Source: JBGSMF01 sp964651475
GTDB taxonomy: Bacteria; Chloroflexota; Anaerolineae; Fen-1058
NCBI GenBank assembly: GCA_964651475.1
Contig: CAZYXV010000004.1
Location: forward strand, 1-64,000
Direction of reading: 5' to 3'
DNA: 64,000 bases
In this document: one piece after another, positions 25,576-33,620 of the stretch
How the letters are laid out: the number at the start of each line of letters is the position of its first letter
How positions within the stretch are numbered: the first letter of the stretch is position 1
Translations under genes and position numbers: made by a program
The notes under the pieces: generated by a model
Database searches by the model: none
The model's input: the letters and a program-made list of their open reading frames with translations, nothing else
What the model was told of the DNA's origin: nothing

Positions 25576-26681
25576 TGACAAACAAGAGTTCACAGACGAC
25601 GTTCGAACATTATTACGCCTTGATCATGGCCGGCGGCAGCGGCACGCGCTTGTGGCCGCTCAGCCGGCAAACGCGCCCCAAGCAGGCCTTGTATCTGGTG
25701 GGCGACCGCACTATGTTTCAACTGGCCGTTGAGCGGCTGCAGCCGCTCTTTCCGCTGGAACGTGTGCACGTGATCACGGCCACCGATCAGGTTGGCGCGC
25801 TGCTGCGGCAGGCGCCTAATCTGCCCGGCGGCAATTTCATCGTCGAGCCGCAGCCGCGCGGCACGGCCTCTGCCGTTGGCCTGGCCGCCATCATGCTGCG
25901 CAAGCTCGATCCCGAAGCGACGATGGCTGTGCTCACCGCCGATCACTATATCGCCGACACACAAGCCTTTCGCAACATCCTGGCGGCGGCCTATCACGTG
26001 GCGCAGCAAGGCCACCTGGTCACTCTGGGCATCACGCCAAGCTTTGCCTCCACCGGCTATGGCTATATCGAGCGCGGCGATTCGTTGGACGAATTCGGGG
26101 GATATATGGCCTATCAGGTCAATGCGTTTCGAGAAAAGCCCGACCAATCCACCGCCGAAACATTTTTGGCCTCGGGGCAGCACACCTGGAACAGCGGCAT
26201 GTTCATCTGGCGCGTGGACCGCATCCTGGCCGAGTTCGAGCGGCAGATACCGCGCTTTTACGAGCAGCTCACGCGGATTGAAGCGGCGCTGGGCACGGAC
26301 CGCGAGCCATCGGTGCTGGCGTACGAGTGGCCGCGCGTGGCGGTGCAGACCATAGATTATGGTATCATGGAAGGCGCTCAAGACATAGCCGTGCTGCCGG
26401 TTGACATTGGCTGGAGCGACGTGGGCAGTTGGGCCACGCTGCTCGAAATTCTGCCGGGCGACGAAAAGGGCAACGTGATTGTTGACGCCGAACTCTTGGA
26501 AGTGGACACGCGCCACACGCTGGTCTTTGGCAACAATCGCCTGGTGGCGGCCATTGGCTTGAGTGACCTGATCGTGGTGGATACCGACGACGTGCTGCTG
26601 ATTTGCCCCCGCGAGCGCGCCCAGGATGTGCGCAAGCTGGTGGACAAGTTGCGCGCCAACGGCGGCGGAAGATATTTATAG
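25575..26681 (+). CDS. manC: Mannose-1-phosphate guanylyltransferase
   Basis: About 368 residues. The nucleotidyltransferase signature YALIMAGGSGTRLWPLSRQTRPKQ lies at the start, then VEPQPRGTASAVGLAA, TADHYI, YGYIERG, FREKPDQSTAETFLASGQHTWNSGMFIW and DYGIMEGAQDIAVLPVDIGWSDVGSW. The GMP-type family makes GDP-mannose from mannose-1-phosphate and GTP. The C-terminal isomerase domain of long ManC proteins is absent. The ATG at 25575 overlaps the TAA of the Nudix gene; an in-frame GTG at 25569 is an alternative. Confidence 0.93.
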   Translation: MTNKSSQTTFEHYYALIMAGGSGTRLWPLSRQTRPKQALYLVGDRTMFQLAVERLQPLFPLERVHVITATDQVGALLRQAPNLPGGNFIVEPQPRGTASAVGLAAIMLRKLDPEATMAVLTADHYIADTQAFRNILAAAYHVAQQGHLVTLGITPSFASTGYGYIERGDSLDEFGGYMAYQVNAFREKPDQSTAETFLASGQHTWNSGMFIWRVDRILAEFERQIPRFYEQLTRIEAALGTDREPSVLAYEWPRVAVQTIDYGIMEGAQDIAVLPVDIGWSDVGSWATLLEILPGDEKGNVIVDAELLEVDTRHTLVFGNNRLVAAIGLSDLIVVDTDDVLLICPRERAQDVRKLVDKLRANGGGRYL

Positions 26682-26710
26682 CTTTACGTTTTGGCAGAAT
26701 GGGGTAAAAT

Positions 26711-27766
26711 ATGCAAATAAACAAGTTGCGCCAACATCTCCGGCGCAGCCAGCTCGATGGCTTGCTGGTGAGCCGGCCAGAAAACATGCGTTACCTTTCT
26801 GGCTATACTGGCGAGGGCGCTTTGCTGGTCACACAAGAGCGAGCGCTCATTGCGACAGACTTTCGTTATTGGGAACAGGTCAAACGCCAGGCGCCAGAGT
26901 TTGAACTTTACCAGGTTGTATCGCGCCAAAAGCCAATCTATCCAGGCTTGCTGGCGGCGGCGGGCCACCCACATCGCATCGGCTTTGAAAGCACGCACGT
27001 GACGGTGGCCGAGCATCAAAAAATGCTGGCGGCGGACACGGCAGAATGGGTGGCGGTCGAGGACAGTGTAGAAACGCTGCGCGCGGTCAAAACCCGCAAG
27101 GAACTGGCGCTCATCCGCCGCGCGGCCGCCATATCAGATGCGGCGCTGGAACACATACGCGGGTGGATCAGGCCGGGAATGACCGAGCGGCAGGTGGCGT
27201 GGGAACTGGAAGCCACGATGCGCACGCGCGGCGCGGAAGCGCTGGCGTTTGACACGATCGTGGCCGCCGGGCCAGCCGGCGCGGAAGCTCACCACGAGCC
27301 TGACGAGCGCCCCATCCAGGCCGGCGAGCCAATTGTGATTGACCTGGGCGCGTGTGTGGAGGGCTACCGCTCGGACATCACGCGCACCTTTTGTATTGGG
27401 CGGCCCGGCAAACGCTTTAAAAAGATATATGAGCTGGTGCTGCGCGCGCAAGAAGCGGCGCTGGCCGGCATCCGCGCCGGGATGACGGAACACCAGGCTG
27501 ACGCGCTGGCGCGCGACGTGATTGCCGCCGCCGGCCACGCCAGGCATTTTGGACACAGCCTGGGGCACGGCGTTGGGTTGGCCGTGCACGAGCTGCCCGC
27601 CGCGCGCCAGAACTCGGAAGCGACCTTGCCGAACGGCGCAACGCTGACGGTTGAACCCGGCGTATATATTCCGGGCTGGGGCGGCGTCCGCATCGAAGAC
27701 CTTGTTGTAATTCGCAAAAATGGTGTAGAATTAATCAGTCGTGCAAGCAAAGAACCGCTCATCTAA
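26711..27766 (+). CDS. M24-family Xaa-Pro peptidase
   Basis: A 351-residue pita-bread metallopeptidase. Residues 1-125 are the creatinase N domain (RPENMRYLSGYTGEGALLVT). The catalytic domain carries the metal ligands: D in PIVIDLGACVEGY and SDITRTF, H in GHSLGHGVGLAVHE, and E in TVEPGVYIPGWGGVRIEDLV. It is of the PepQ/YpdF type that cleaves Xaa-Pro bonds in short peptides. It starts 29 bp after the guanylyltransferase. A TAAAAT directly precedes the ATG, so no clear ribosome site is seen; the transcript could be nearly leaderless. Confidence 0.92.
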   Translation: MQINKLRQHLRRSQLDGLLVSRPENMRYLSGYTGEGALLVTQERALIATDFRYWEQVKRQAPEFELYQVVSRQKPIYPGLLAAAGHPHRIGFESTHVTVAEHQKMLAADTAEWVAVEDSVETLRAVKTRKELALIRRAAAISDAALEHIRGWIRPGMTERQVAWELEATMRTRGAEALAFDTIVAAGPAGAEAHHEPDERPIQAGEPIVIDLGACVEGYRSDITRTFCIGRPGKRFKKIYELVLRAQEAALAGIRAGMTEHQADALARDVIAAAGHARHFGHSLGHGVGLAVHELPAARQNSEATLPNGATLTVEPGVYIPGWGGVRIEDLVVIRKNGVELISRASKEPLI

Positions 27767-27781
27767 CACAGGAGGTGGAAC

Positions 27782-28783
27782 GTGCTCAACCTGGTAAATT
27801 CAATCCTGCTGATCTTTGGCGACGCTAAAAAATCCCTCGTGTTGGGATTAATTATTGGTCTTGCAATTGGTTGGTTTGTTGTTGGATGGGGCCTCTGGCC
27901 AGTGACCTGGACTGATGCAGCGCCCGTGGACTTGAGCGCCAAGTACCAGTACAAACAACAATACGTGCGCCTGATGGCAGAGGATTACGCCAACAATGCG
28001 GATGTTGATTTGGAAGCCTTGCTCGGCCAGCGATGGTCGGCAGAAGACGCGGCCAAGCTTGCAGAAGAAATGGCCAAGCAGCCCGGACGCGGAGATCAGG
28101 CGCAACTTTTGGACCTGGCAATGGCACTGCGAAATTTGCCCCCGCCTGAAACGCCTAAAAGCACCAGCTTGCTCTCACTACCCGTGTGTCTGGCCGGGTT
28201 GTTTGTGTTGTTGGTAGTCGCCGTCGGCGGTGTGATTGTCTGGCGCAGGATAATGGGGCCTGGCATTCCTAAAAGCCAGCCAGGCGTCATTACCCCCGTA
28301 GATCGCGCGCGCGCCAGCCAGCCCGTCGCCCCGACCACGTGGACCGGGATGGCTGAAAAGCCCGTCTCGCAATTTGTCACTACCTACGAGTTGGGTGACA
28401 ATCGCTACGACATGTCGTTCAGCGTCGAATCGGGCGCAGACTTTTTGGGCGAATGTGGGGTGGCGATCTCGGAAAGCATCGGCGCTGGCGATCCGGACAA
28501 AGTCACGGCGCTCGAAGTGTGGTTGTTTGACAAGAACGACATCCGCACGGTCACCAAGGTGATGATGAGCGATTACTGCTTTAACGATACGACGCTGCGC
28601 GCCAAGCTGGCGCCCAAAGGCGAGGCGACTTTGATTGGGCCGGATGCCAGCGTCGAGCTAGACACTCAAACGCTCAAACTGCGCGCGCGCGTCATCGAGT
28701 TGGAATATGGCTCCGGCGGATTGCCGCCCAGCAGCTTTTTCAAAAAGGTGACGCTCGAATTGGCTGCCTGGCCCAAAGCCTGA
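27782..28783 (+). CDS. Membrane protein of unknown function, 333 aa
   Basis: The gene starts with GTG after a strong AGGAGGTGG site. The first membrane helix is near residues 17-38 (KSLVLGLIIGLAIGWFVVGWGL); a Lys/Glu-rich helical region follows (LLGQRWSAEDAAKLAEEMAKQ), then a second helix near 137-157 (LPVCLAGLFVLLVVAVGGVIVW). A C-terminal beta-rich soluble domain has TTYELGDNRYDMSFSVESG and FLGECGVAISESIG. Similar two-helix proteins are frequent beside peptidase genes in Anaerolineae, in my recollection, but no function is known. Cotranscription with the M24 peptidase (15-bp gap) is likely. Confidence 0.7.
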   Translation: MLNLVNSILLIFGDAKKSLVLGLIIGLAIGWFVVGWGLWPVTWTDAAPVDLSAKYQYKQQYVRLMAEDYANNADVDLEALLGQRWSAEDAAKLAEEMAKQPGRGDQAQLLDLAMALRNLPPPETPKSTSLLSLPVCLAGLFVLLVVAVGGVIVWRRIMGPGIPKSQPGVITPVDRARASQPVAPTTWTGMAEKPVSQFVTTYELGDNRYDMSFSVESGADFLGECGVAISESIGAGDPDKVTALEVWLFDKNDIRTVTKVMMSDYCFNDTTLRAKLAPKGEATLIGPDASVELDTQTLKLRARVIELEYGSGGLPPSSFFKKVTLELAAWPKA

Positions 28784-28922
28784 GAGCTTGTTTTCACTGG
28801 CGGCCTGGTAAGAGCGGCGCGGCTGACGAGCGCGCGCCGGGTAGGATGCAGCAACCGCGCGCGAGCAGGTCGGAGCCAGTTCCGCCAGGTTATTTTCGCC
28901 AGATGGCAAAAGTGAGGCCAGC

Positions 28923-29198
28923 ATGTCTATACAGAAATGGGAATATTGCAGCCTGATTATTGACCATTTTCGCGACGAGGAAGGCGGCCCCAAAGAACAA
29001 GTGACGTTTATCCAATACACACTTGTGGGGGACGACAAGGAATTTGTCATGCGAGAAAACTTTGGCCCGTTCCTGGCCCAATTAGGCCGAGAAGGGTGGG
29101 AACTGGCCGGCGTTTCCAGCGACCCGCCCCCGCCGCCCGGGGCGCGTTATCGGGAGAGCTGGGTTTTCAAGCGCCCGCTCAAAGAGAGTCGCCATTAG
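28923..29198 (+). CDS. Small DUF4177-like protein
   Basis: A 91-residue soluble protein starting MSIQKWEYCSLIIDHF. The pattern KWEY..., then FLAQLGREGWELAGVSSDPP, is that of DUF4177-like proteins, which have the W-E-Y start and the L-G-x-x-G-W-E-L core. Function is unknown. A terminator follows 9 bp after the stop. The 139 bp between it and the previous gene shows only GC-rich sequence without clear signals. Confidence 0.65.
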   Translation: MSIQKWEYCSLIIDHFRDEEGGPKEQVTFIQYTLVGDDKEFVMRENFGPFLAQLGREGWELAGVSSDPPPPPGARYRESWVFKRPLKESRH

Positions 29199-29206
29199 AG
29201 AGCCTG

Positions 29207-29237
29207 CCGCCACGCTGCCCAGCGTGGCGGATTTTAT
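29207..29237 (+). terminator. Intrinsic terminator
   Basis: The 11-bp stem CCGCCACGCTG / CAGCGTGGCGG has a 2-nt loop (effectively 10 bp with a tetraloop) and is followed by ATTTTATTAT. It lies directly after the DUF4177-like gene. Confidence 0.8.
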
Positions 29238-29257
29238 TATGTCACACGGAGATGGTG

Positions 29258-29641
29258 ATGAACGAAAGTAGAGTCGAAGCGTCCGAAGAATTGCATCCAC
29301 ACGATTGGACGGGCCAGCCCGATCGCCCCACAGTGACCTTTATGGGAAACACGTACGATCTAATGTCCCTGGGGGCGCTGGCAAGCGGGGCGCTGATGCT
29401 CTTTATGTGCGGCACGTGTAATATGGGAATGTATTGCCTGCCGCTCTTTCCGCTCGCATTGGGAGCGATTGGATTGTTGACGGCGTCCCAGTCCTTCAAC
29501 GAAAAGCGCACGCGCCAGTGGTCGTGGATCGGCCTGGGGATTGGCGCCGTTGTTTTGGTGCTGATCGTGGCGGGATTTGTGATCTATATCGCCGCTTTTG
29601 TTCTGCTGGCTGCGGCTGGCGGGTTGGAGCGCGGCTATTAA
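29258..29641 (+). CDS. Membrane protein, 127 aa
   Basis: The protein starts MNESRVEASEELHPHDW, an acidic soluble N-terminus. Three hydrophobic segments follow: LGALASGALMLFMCG with Cys residues (CGTCNMGMYCLPLFPLALGAIGLL), then WIGLGIGAVVLVLIVAGFVIYIAAFVLL. The paired CGTCNMGMYC suggests a possible disulfide or metal site at the membrane face. The family is unknown. GGAG precedes the second of two ATGs (29258), so that start was chosen over 29252. Confidence 0.6.
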   Translation: MNESRVEASEELHPHDWTGQPDRPTVTFMGNTYDLMSLGALASGALMLFMCGTCNMGMYCLPLFPLALGAIGLLTASQSFNEKRTRQWSWIGLGIGAVVLVLIVAGFVIYIAAFVLLAAAGGLERGY

Positions 29642-29673
29642 AAGCCGTCAGCGCCCACCTGTTTGAGAGGGTT

Positions 29674-30486
29674 ATGCCTTTCGTTGATCTTGCCCTGGCG
29701 CGCCGGTTGGAGATGGCGCACGCCTGGCGCAGCATCCGCTATGCTCGCGCCCAATCTGCATTGCGTCCAGAAACCCTCAGCGCCGTCCATGCCGCGGCGG
29801 GGGGATACGCAGTTTACGCGGGCGACGGTTCGCCGCTGAACAAGGCCGTCGGGCTGGGGTTTGAGCCAATCACGGGCGCAGCTTTAGACTGCGTCGAGCA
29901 ATTCTATCGCAGCCACCACATCTCCCCACGTGTTGATCTTTGCCCGCTGGCCGATCCATCTCTGCTGAATTTGCTCAAGCAGGGCGGCTATCGCCTGGAC
30001 GAATTCTTTAACGTGTTGGTTCGCTCTCTATCGGACGCTATCCTCTCCCCTCCCTTGCCGGCGTGGATGCGAATCACCCAGGCCAGTGAAAAAGAAGCCG
30101 ACGTGTGGCTGCGGGCTGTGGCGCAGGGATTTACCGGAGAGTCGCCGCCCCAAGACGCCTTTGACGTGCTGGGACCAAATGTCTACAGCGAGAATTCAGC
30201 GTGCTTTTTTGCCTGGGTTGACGGGCAACCCGCCGGCGGCGGGGCGATGTTCATCCACGAAGGGGTAGTGGAACTGGGCAGCGCCAGCACCCGGCCGGCT
30301 TTTCGGAAACGAGGTGTGCAAACGGCGCTGATCCTTGCTCGATTGGCAGCCGCGCGAGAAGCGGGGTGTGATCTGGCGATGGTATTAACCTCGCCGGCGA
30401 CCGAGTCGCAACGCAACGTAGAGCGGGCGGGTTTCCGCCTCGCTTACACCAAAGTAATTGTGGAACAAGCGGATCCCAATGGATAA
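29674..30486 (+). CDS. GNAT-family N-acetyltransferase
   Basis: A 270-residue protein starting MPFVDLALARRLEMAHAWR. The C-terminal half is a GNAT domain: GGGAMFIHEGVVELGSASTRPAFRKRGVQTALILARLAAARE is motif A with the R-x-x-G-x loop, and LTSPATESQRNVERAGFRLAYTKVI is motif B. The N-terminal half (DLCPLADPSLLNLLKQGGYRLDEFFNVLVR) is a second GNAT-like half, as in many paired acetyltransferases. The substrate is unknown. It is convergent with the MerR gene, 3 bp away. Confidence 0.85.
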   Translation: MPFVDLALARRLEMAHAWRSIRYARAQSALRPETLSAVHAAAGGYAVYAGDGSPLNKAVGLGFEPITGAALDCVEQFYRSHHISPRVDLCPLADPSLLNLLKQGGYRLDEFFNVLVRSLSDAILSPPLPAWMRITQASEKEADVWLRAVAQGFTGESPPQDAFDVLGPNVYSENSACFFAWVDGQPAGGGAMFIHEGVVELGSASTRPAFRKRGVQTALILARLAAAREAGCDLAMVLTSPATESQRNVERAGFRLAYTKVIVEQADPNG

Positions 30487-30489
30487 GAG

Positions 30490-31245
30490 TTATAGCTGTT
30501 TGTCCATCATCTCTTCTAACTGGACAATCATGTTCTGCGCGCGTTGTTCTTGCTCGGCCAACGCCGAAAGCCATCGGTCGGCGGCAGAATAGACATCTTC
30601 ATTGGGTTCCGGCGTATCCAGGGATTGGCGCAAATCGCTTTTCTGGCCGCGGTCAAAACGGAGCAGCATGCGCAAAATCGCCATCGTGCCATAGCCGGCG
30701 CGCAGCAACATGCGAATCACCCGCAGGCGGCCAATCTCGGCAGCGCCATAGAGCCGGTAGCCATTATGCGCGTCTCGCGGCACCCGTAGCAAGCCGTTGC
30801 GCTCCCAGTTACGCAGCATGTCTTGCGTGACGTTCAAAAAGCGGGCTGCTTCGCTAATGCGCATGGGTTTTGTAGAAACGTCTGCGGCGGCGCCCTGCGC
30901 CCACCGTTCCAGAAATTCCGTCGCGGCCTCGGCCTGCGCGCGCTCGGCCTGCACCAACGCCAGGTGGCGGTATGCCTGCTCCAACGCGCCGCCCAGGTCG
31001 CCAGATGCGGCCTGGCGCACCAACTCGAGCGCCGACTGCCGGATATTTTGCCCCGGCCAGGGGCCGTGCAGCGTCATCCGCGCCAGGCGCATTTGATCGA
31101 GATGGGCCTCGCTAAATTGGCGATAGCCGTTGGGGCCGCGAGGAACGGGAGAAATAAATCCCCATTCTTCGTACAGCCGGACGGTGTTGGGATGGACGCC
31201 GACCGCCTGGGCAACCTGGGAAGTGCTCAGATAGCGTGATTTCAT
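30490..31245 (-). CDS. Tandem MerR-family regulator
   Basis: About 251 residues with two MerR DNA-binding domains in one chain. The first is YLSTSQVAQAVGVHPNTVRLYEEWGFISP with NGYRQFSEAHLDQM; the second is RISEAARFLNVTQDMLRNWERNGLLRVPRD with NGYRLYGAAEIGRLRVI. A helical linker separates them, and a C-terminal helix (WLSALAEQEQRAQNMIVQLEEMM) probably dimerises. No effector domain is visible. MerR proteins normally dimerise to bind one palindrome; a tandem could bind as a pseudo-dimer. An alternative GTG start lies at 31275. No good ribosome site decides between them. Confidence 0.85.
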   Translation of the reverse strand: MKSRYLSTSQVAQAVGVHPNTVRLYEEWGFISPVPRGPNGYRQFSEAHLDQMRLARMTLHGPWPGQNIRQSALELVRQAASGDLGGALEQAYRHLALVQAERAQAEAATEFLERWAQGAAADVSTKPMRISEAARFLNVTQDMLRNWERNGLLRVPRDAHNGYRLYGAAEIGRLRVIRMLLRAGYGTMAILRMLLRFDRGQKSDLRQSLDTPEPNEDVYSAADRWLSALAEQEQRAQNMIVQLEEMMDKQL

Positions 31246-31348
31246 CGCGTCAGGGCAACTCTTATCTTGATTCACAAAACGGGCGCACTCGTACCATTAT
31301 TATAGCAGCCAACGAAATTAATGTGTCGTTCCATATCGAGAAGGTAGT

Positions 31349-31993
31349 ATGCTAATCTATCCCCTCATTGCTCTGATAACATTTGCCGGTTTGTTGTATG
31401 GAATCAAGATAGAGAACCAGCGTCTTGTTTACGTCTTCAAACCCCTGACATCCTTGCTGTTTGTCCTCGCCGCCTGGCAAGGGGGGCTGGCAAGCACCTG
31501 TCACACCCGCCTGTTTATCGGGTTGGTTTTGTGCATGATTGGAGATATAGCCCTGATTCCCAAGCAACGCGCCTGGTTCTTGATCGGGCTGCTATCATTT
31601 CTCTTAGGGCACGTCACGTATATTTTCGCCTTTAGCGCCTTGATTGTTTTGACGCCTGCGGGTGCACTTGTCGCCGTCATTATTGTTGCACTGGATGCCG
31701 CATGCCTTGGATGGCTCGCGCCGCATCTAAAAAACATGCGCATCCCCATAGTCGTTTACATGCTGGTCATTTCCGTCATGGTATGGAGCGCGTGGGGCGT
31801 CTTTTTCACCTCCCACCTGCCGCTCACCGCCAGGCTCCTCATCGCAACCGGCGCGACGTGCTTTTGCATTTCCGACGTGTTTGTAGCCAAGAACAGGTTT
31901 ACGAGTTACAGCTTTAAAAGCAGGGCGACCGGCCTGGCGCTGTATTACGTGGGGCAATTCCTTTTGGCGTGGTCGCTATCTACCTTACGGTAA
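31349..31993 (+). CDS. YhhN/TMEM86-family membrane protein (lysoplasmalogenase-like)
   Basis: A 214-residue, eight-helix membrane protein. The YhhN family pattern is visible: FKPLTSLLFVLAAWQGG, then FIGLVLCMIGDIALIPKQ, FLLGHVTYIFAF, LLIATGATCFCISDVFVAKNRF and LALYYVGQFLLAWSL. The conserved acidic residues lie in IGDIAL and SDVFVA. Animal TMEM86 proteins hydrolyse lysoplasmalogens; the bacterial role is less clear. It is divergent from the MerR gene, whose product may control it. Confidence 0.88.
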   Translation: MLIYPLIALITFAGLLYGIKIENQRLVYVFKPLTSLLFVLAAWQGGLASTCHTRLFIGLVLCMIGDIALIPKQRAWFLIGLLSFLLGHVTYIFAFSALIVLTPAGALVAVIIVALDAACLGWLAPHLKNMRIPIVVYMLVISVMVWSAWGVFFTSHLPLTARLLIATGATCFCISDVFVAKNRFTSYSFKSRATGLALYYVGQFLLAWSLSTLR

Positions 31994-32092
31994 GGTTTGC
32001 CATACCAGGTGGTCGGGCAACGCGAAATTGGCCGGAGGGTGGAAACCGAATTGCGGGCCATCTTTGGCGATGACGGTGCACAATCTGGCCAA

Positions 32093-32127
32093 GACCCGCA
32101 GGGTTTTGCGGAGCAACCCTGCGGGTC
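32093..32127. terminator. 13-bp inverted repeat between convergent genes
   Basis: GACCCGCAGGGTT (32093-32105) and AACCCTGCGGGTC (32115-32127) are perfect complements with a 9-nt loop. It lies between the ends of the YhhN gene and the GyrI-like gene. No U-tract follows directly (a T5 run lies 13 bp further on), so it may be a weak bidirectional terminator or an interspersed repeat. Confidence 0.5.
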
Positions 32128-32151
32128 TGCAGCAGCACTTTTTAAAAATGA

Positions 32152-33219
32152 CTAGAGGTTGTCGGGCAGGTAGATGGCGAACTGGCAAACGTCGTCGCCC
32201 CTGACAAGGGATTGGATGACCTGAACCTTGACCGGCCTCCCGAGGGCGCATTCCCACTGCTGCCGTTCCCATCCCGCGCTGCAATAACAAAACGAGTCGG
32301 ACATGCCCTGATCCAAATGATTTCGCACCAGCGGGCAAAAACAAGCCGCACTTTTTCTTTCGGCCGGGGTTTGCGCTTTTTGGTAGGCTTGGGGATTGCG
32401 CGGGTTTTTGGTCGAATAAATAACATTCCCCTCCCGGCGCGGCGCCTTGCCCCAGCCTGGGTCTTGCCCCATGAAGGCGATGACGGCGTCAACGGCTTGG
32501 AGAGGATCGCCGCTTTTGGCTTTGGCCTCCTCGTAGACTGTGTGCAGCTTGGCGATTTGGCTTGTGGGGAAAACGTGGGCGCAGCGCGAAAGAATCTCGT
32601 AGAGCTGGTTTTCGTCTGCCAGCTCATCTAACCTTGCCACAGCGCCCTTGACCCACTGGAAGCGTTCGCCAGCGACCGACTCGAGCGTGAGCAAATCGCT
32701 CTCCTGCATCACCTGACGCCGGGAGGTCTCGCCCAAGACCCGTTCCAGGTTCCCGGCCAGCAGCCTGCTCCAGTCGTGCAAGATGAACTGGATCTCAATC
32801 CGGCTCTCGTCGGGATTGTTTCCGTCCAGGTAAATCTCGCGCGCAAACTCGTCGGAAATCAAGGCGTGTTCTGCGGCGCTGCCGTAGAGCTTTTTGTAGC
32901 TGCTTTGCACTTGGTCCGCCGGGCCGGTGTGGACGAGAGACAAAACGTCCACGCCGGGCAAGGTCCACGTCCTGGCCCCGCTGACTTGAACGGCTTGCGT
33001 CACGGGAAAGCCCGCCTCCACCTCGAATCCGTCTTTCACGCTGGAAACGAATTGGAAAATGCACAAGGCCGGGCCGGCAATGTGCTGTTTTGGAATGGCC
33101 TGGGCCAGGCCGTCCAAGACAGCCTGCAATTCTTTTCGTTCCATGATGTTCAGGTGAACGGTGGTCACCAGTGTATCTGCAAGTTGCTTGTGTTCAATTC
33201 CCAGCGCTTTCAGTGACAT
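32152..33219 (-). CDS. GyrI-like domain protein with Cys-rich C-terminal domain
   Basis: A 355-residue protein. Residues 1-165 resemble the GyrI/AraC-effector fold (ELQAVLDGLAQAIPKQHIAGPALCIFQFV; GVDVLSLVHTGPADQVQSSYKKLYG; DESRIEIQFIL). The C-terminal ~150 residues end in SAACFCPLVRNHL, FCYCSAGWERQQWECALGRPVKVQVIQSLVRGDDVCQFAIYLP, the pattern of a DUF6144 or ATC-hydrolase-like domain with conserved cysteines and a GDDxCxF end. GyrI domains bind small hydrophobic molecules; the Cys-rich half may be catalytic. It is divergent from a WYL regulator and a second GyrI protein. The start at 33219 follows GGAGG. Confidence 0.7.
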   Translation of the reverse strand: MSLKALGIEHKQLADTLVTTVHLNIMERKELQAVLDGLAQAIPKQHIAGPALCIFQFVSSVKDGFEVEAGFPVTQAVQVSGARTWTLPGVDVLSLVHTGPADQVQSSYKKLYGSAAEHALISDEFAREIYLDGNNPDESRIEIQFILHDWSRLLAGNLERVLGETSRRQVMQESDLLTLESVAGERFQWVKGAVARLDELADENQLYEILSRCAHVFPTSQIAKLHTVYEEAKAKSGDPLQAVDAVIAFMGQDPGWGKAPRREGNVIYSTKNPRNPQAYQKAQTPAERKSAACFCPLVRNHLDQGMSDSFCYCSAGWERQQWECALGRPVKVQVIQSLVRGDDVCQFAIYLPDNL

Positions 33220-33291
33220 TGAAGTACCTCCATTTTTAAATCTTGTTCGTCCACCACGCGGGTGGCTCTTAATAGCGACGAGTTCAAAACA

Positions 33292-33433
33292 GGCTAGTCT
33301 CTCCCTTGCGTGTTGATTGTGGGAATCACCGCTGAGGCGCAGAGGTCGCAGAGCCTTTTTCTGCATTTCTCAGCGTTCTCTGTGTCTCTGCGGTGCAAAA
33401 ACAGCCCATCAACACTCGACAGGGAGACTAGTC
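33292..33433. repeat. 142-bp palindromic interspersed element
   Basis: The imperfect inverted ends GGCTAGTCTC... and ...GAGACTAGTC flank an inner dyad with CACCGCTGAGGCGCAGAG on the left and CTCTGTGTCTCTGCGGTG on the right. The CACCGCAGAGACACAGAG-type core is a repeat I have met in many environmental genomes. It fills much of the 401-bp gap between the divergent GyrI and WYL genes. Confidence 0.6.
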
Positions 33434-33547
33434 AAAACAGACGTCTTGAGTATAGTGCAAAACCTGGTTGCGGGCAATAGACGGGCGGCGGATTTTGAGC
33501 CTGGACGGGTATCCAATTTCCCTTTTTTGCAGAACTGGGCGACAATT

Positions 33548-33564
33548 ATGCCACGAATTGGCAT
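33548..33564. promoter_or_regulatory. Possible operator ATGCCA-N5-TGGCAT
   Basis: A 6-bp-arm dyad lies 57-73 bp upstream of the WYL regulator gene. The location fits autoregulation. Nothing else in 33434-33620 stands out except AT-rich DNA with no convincing -35/-10 pair. Confidence 0.3.
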
Positions 33565-33620
33565 GAATATGAATTAGAATAATGTTGTAACCTGTCCACG
33601 AGGCAGGTGGAGAGGGCGCT

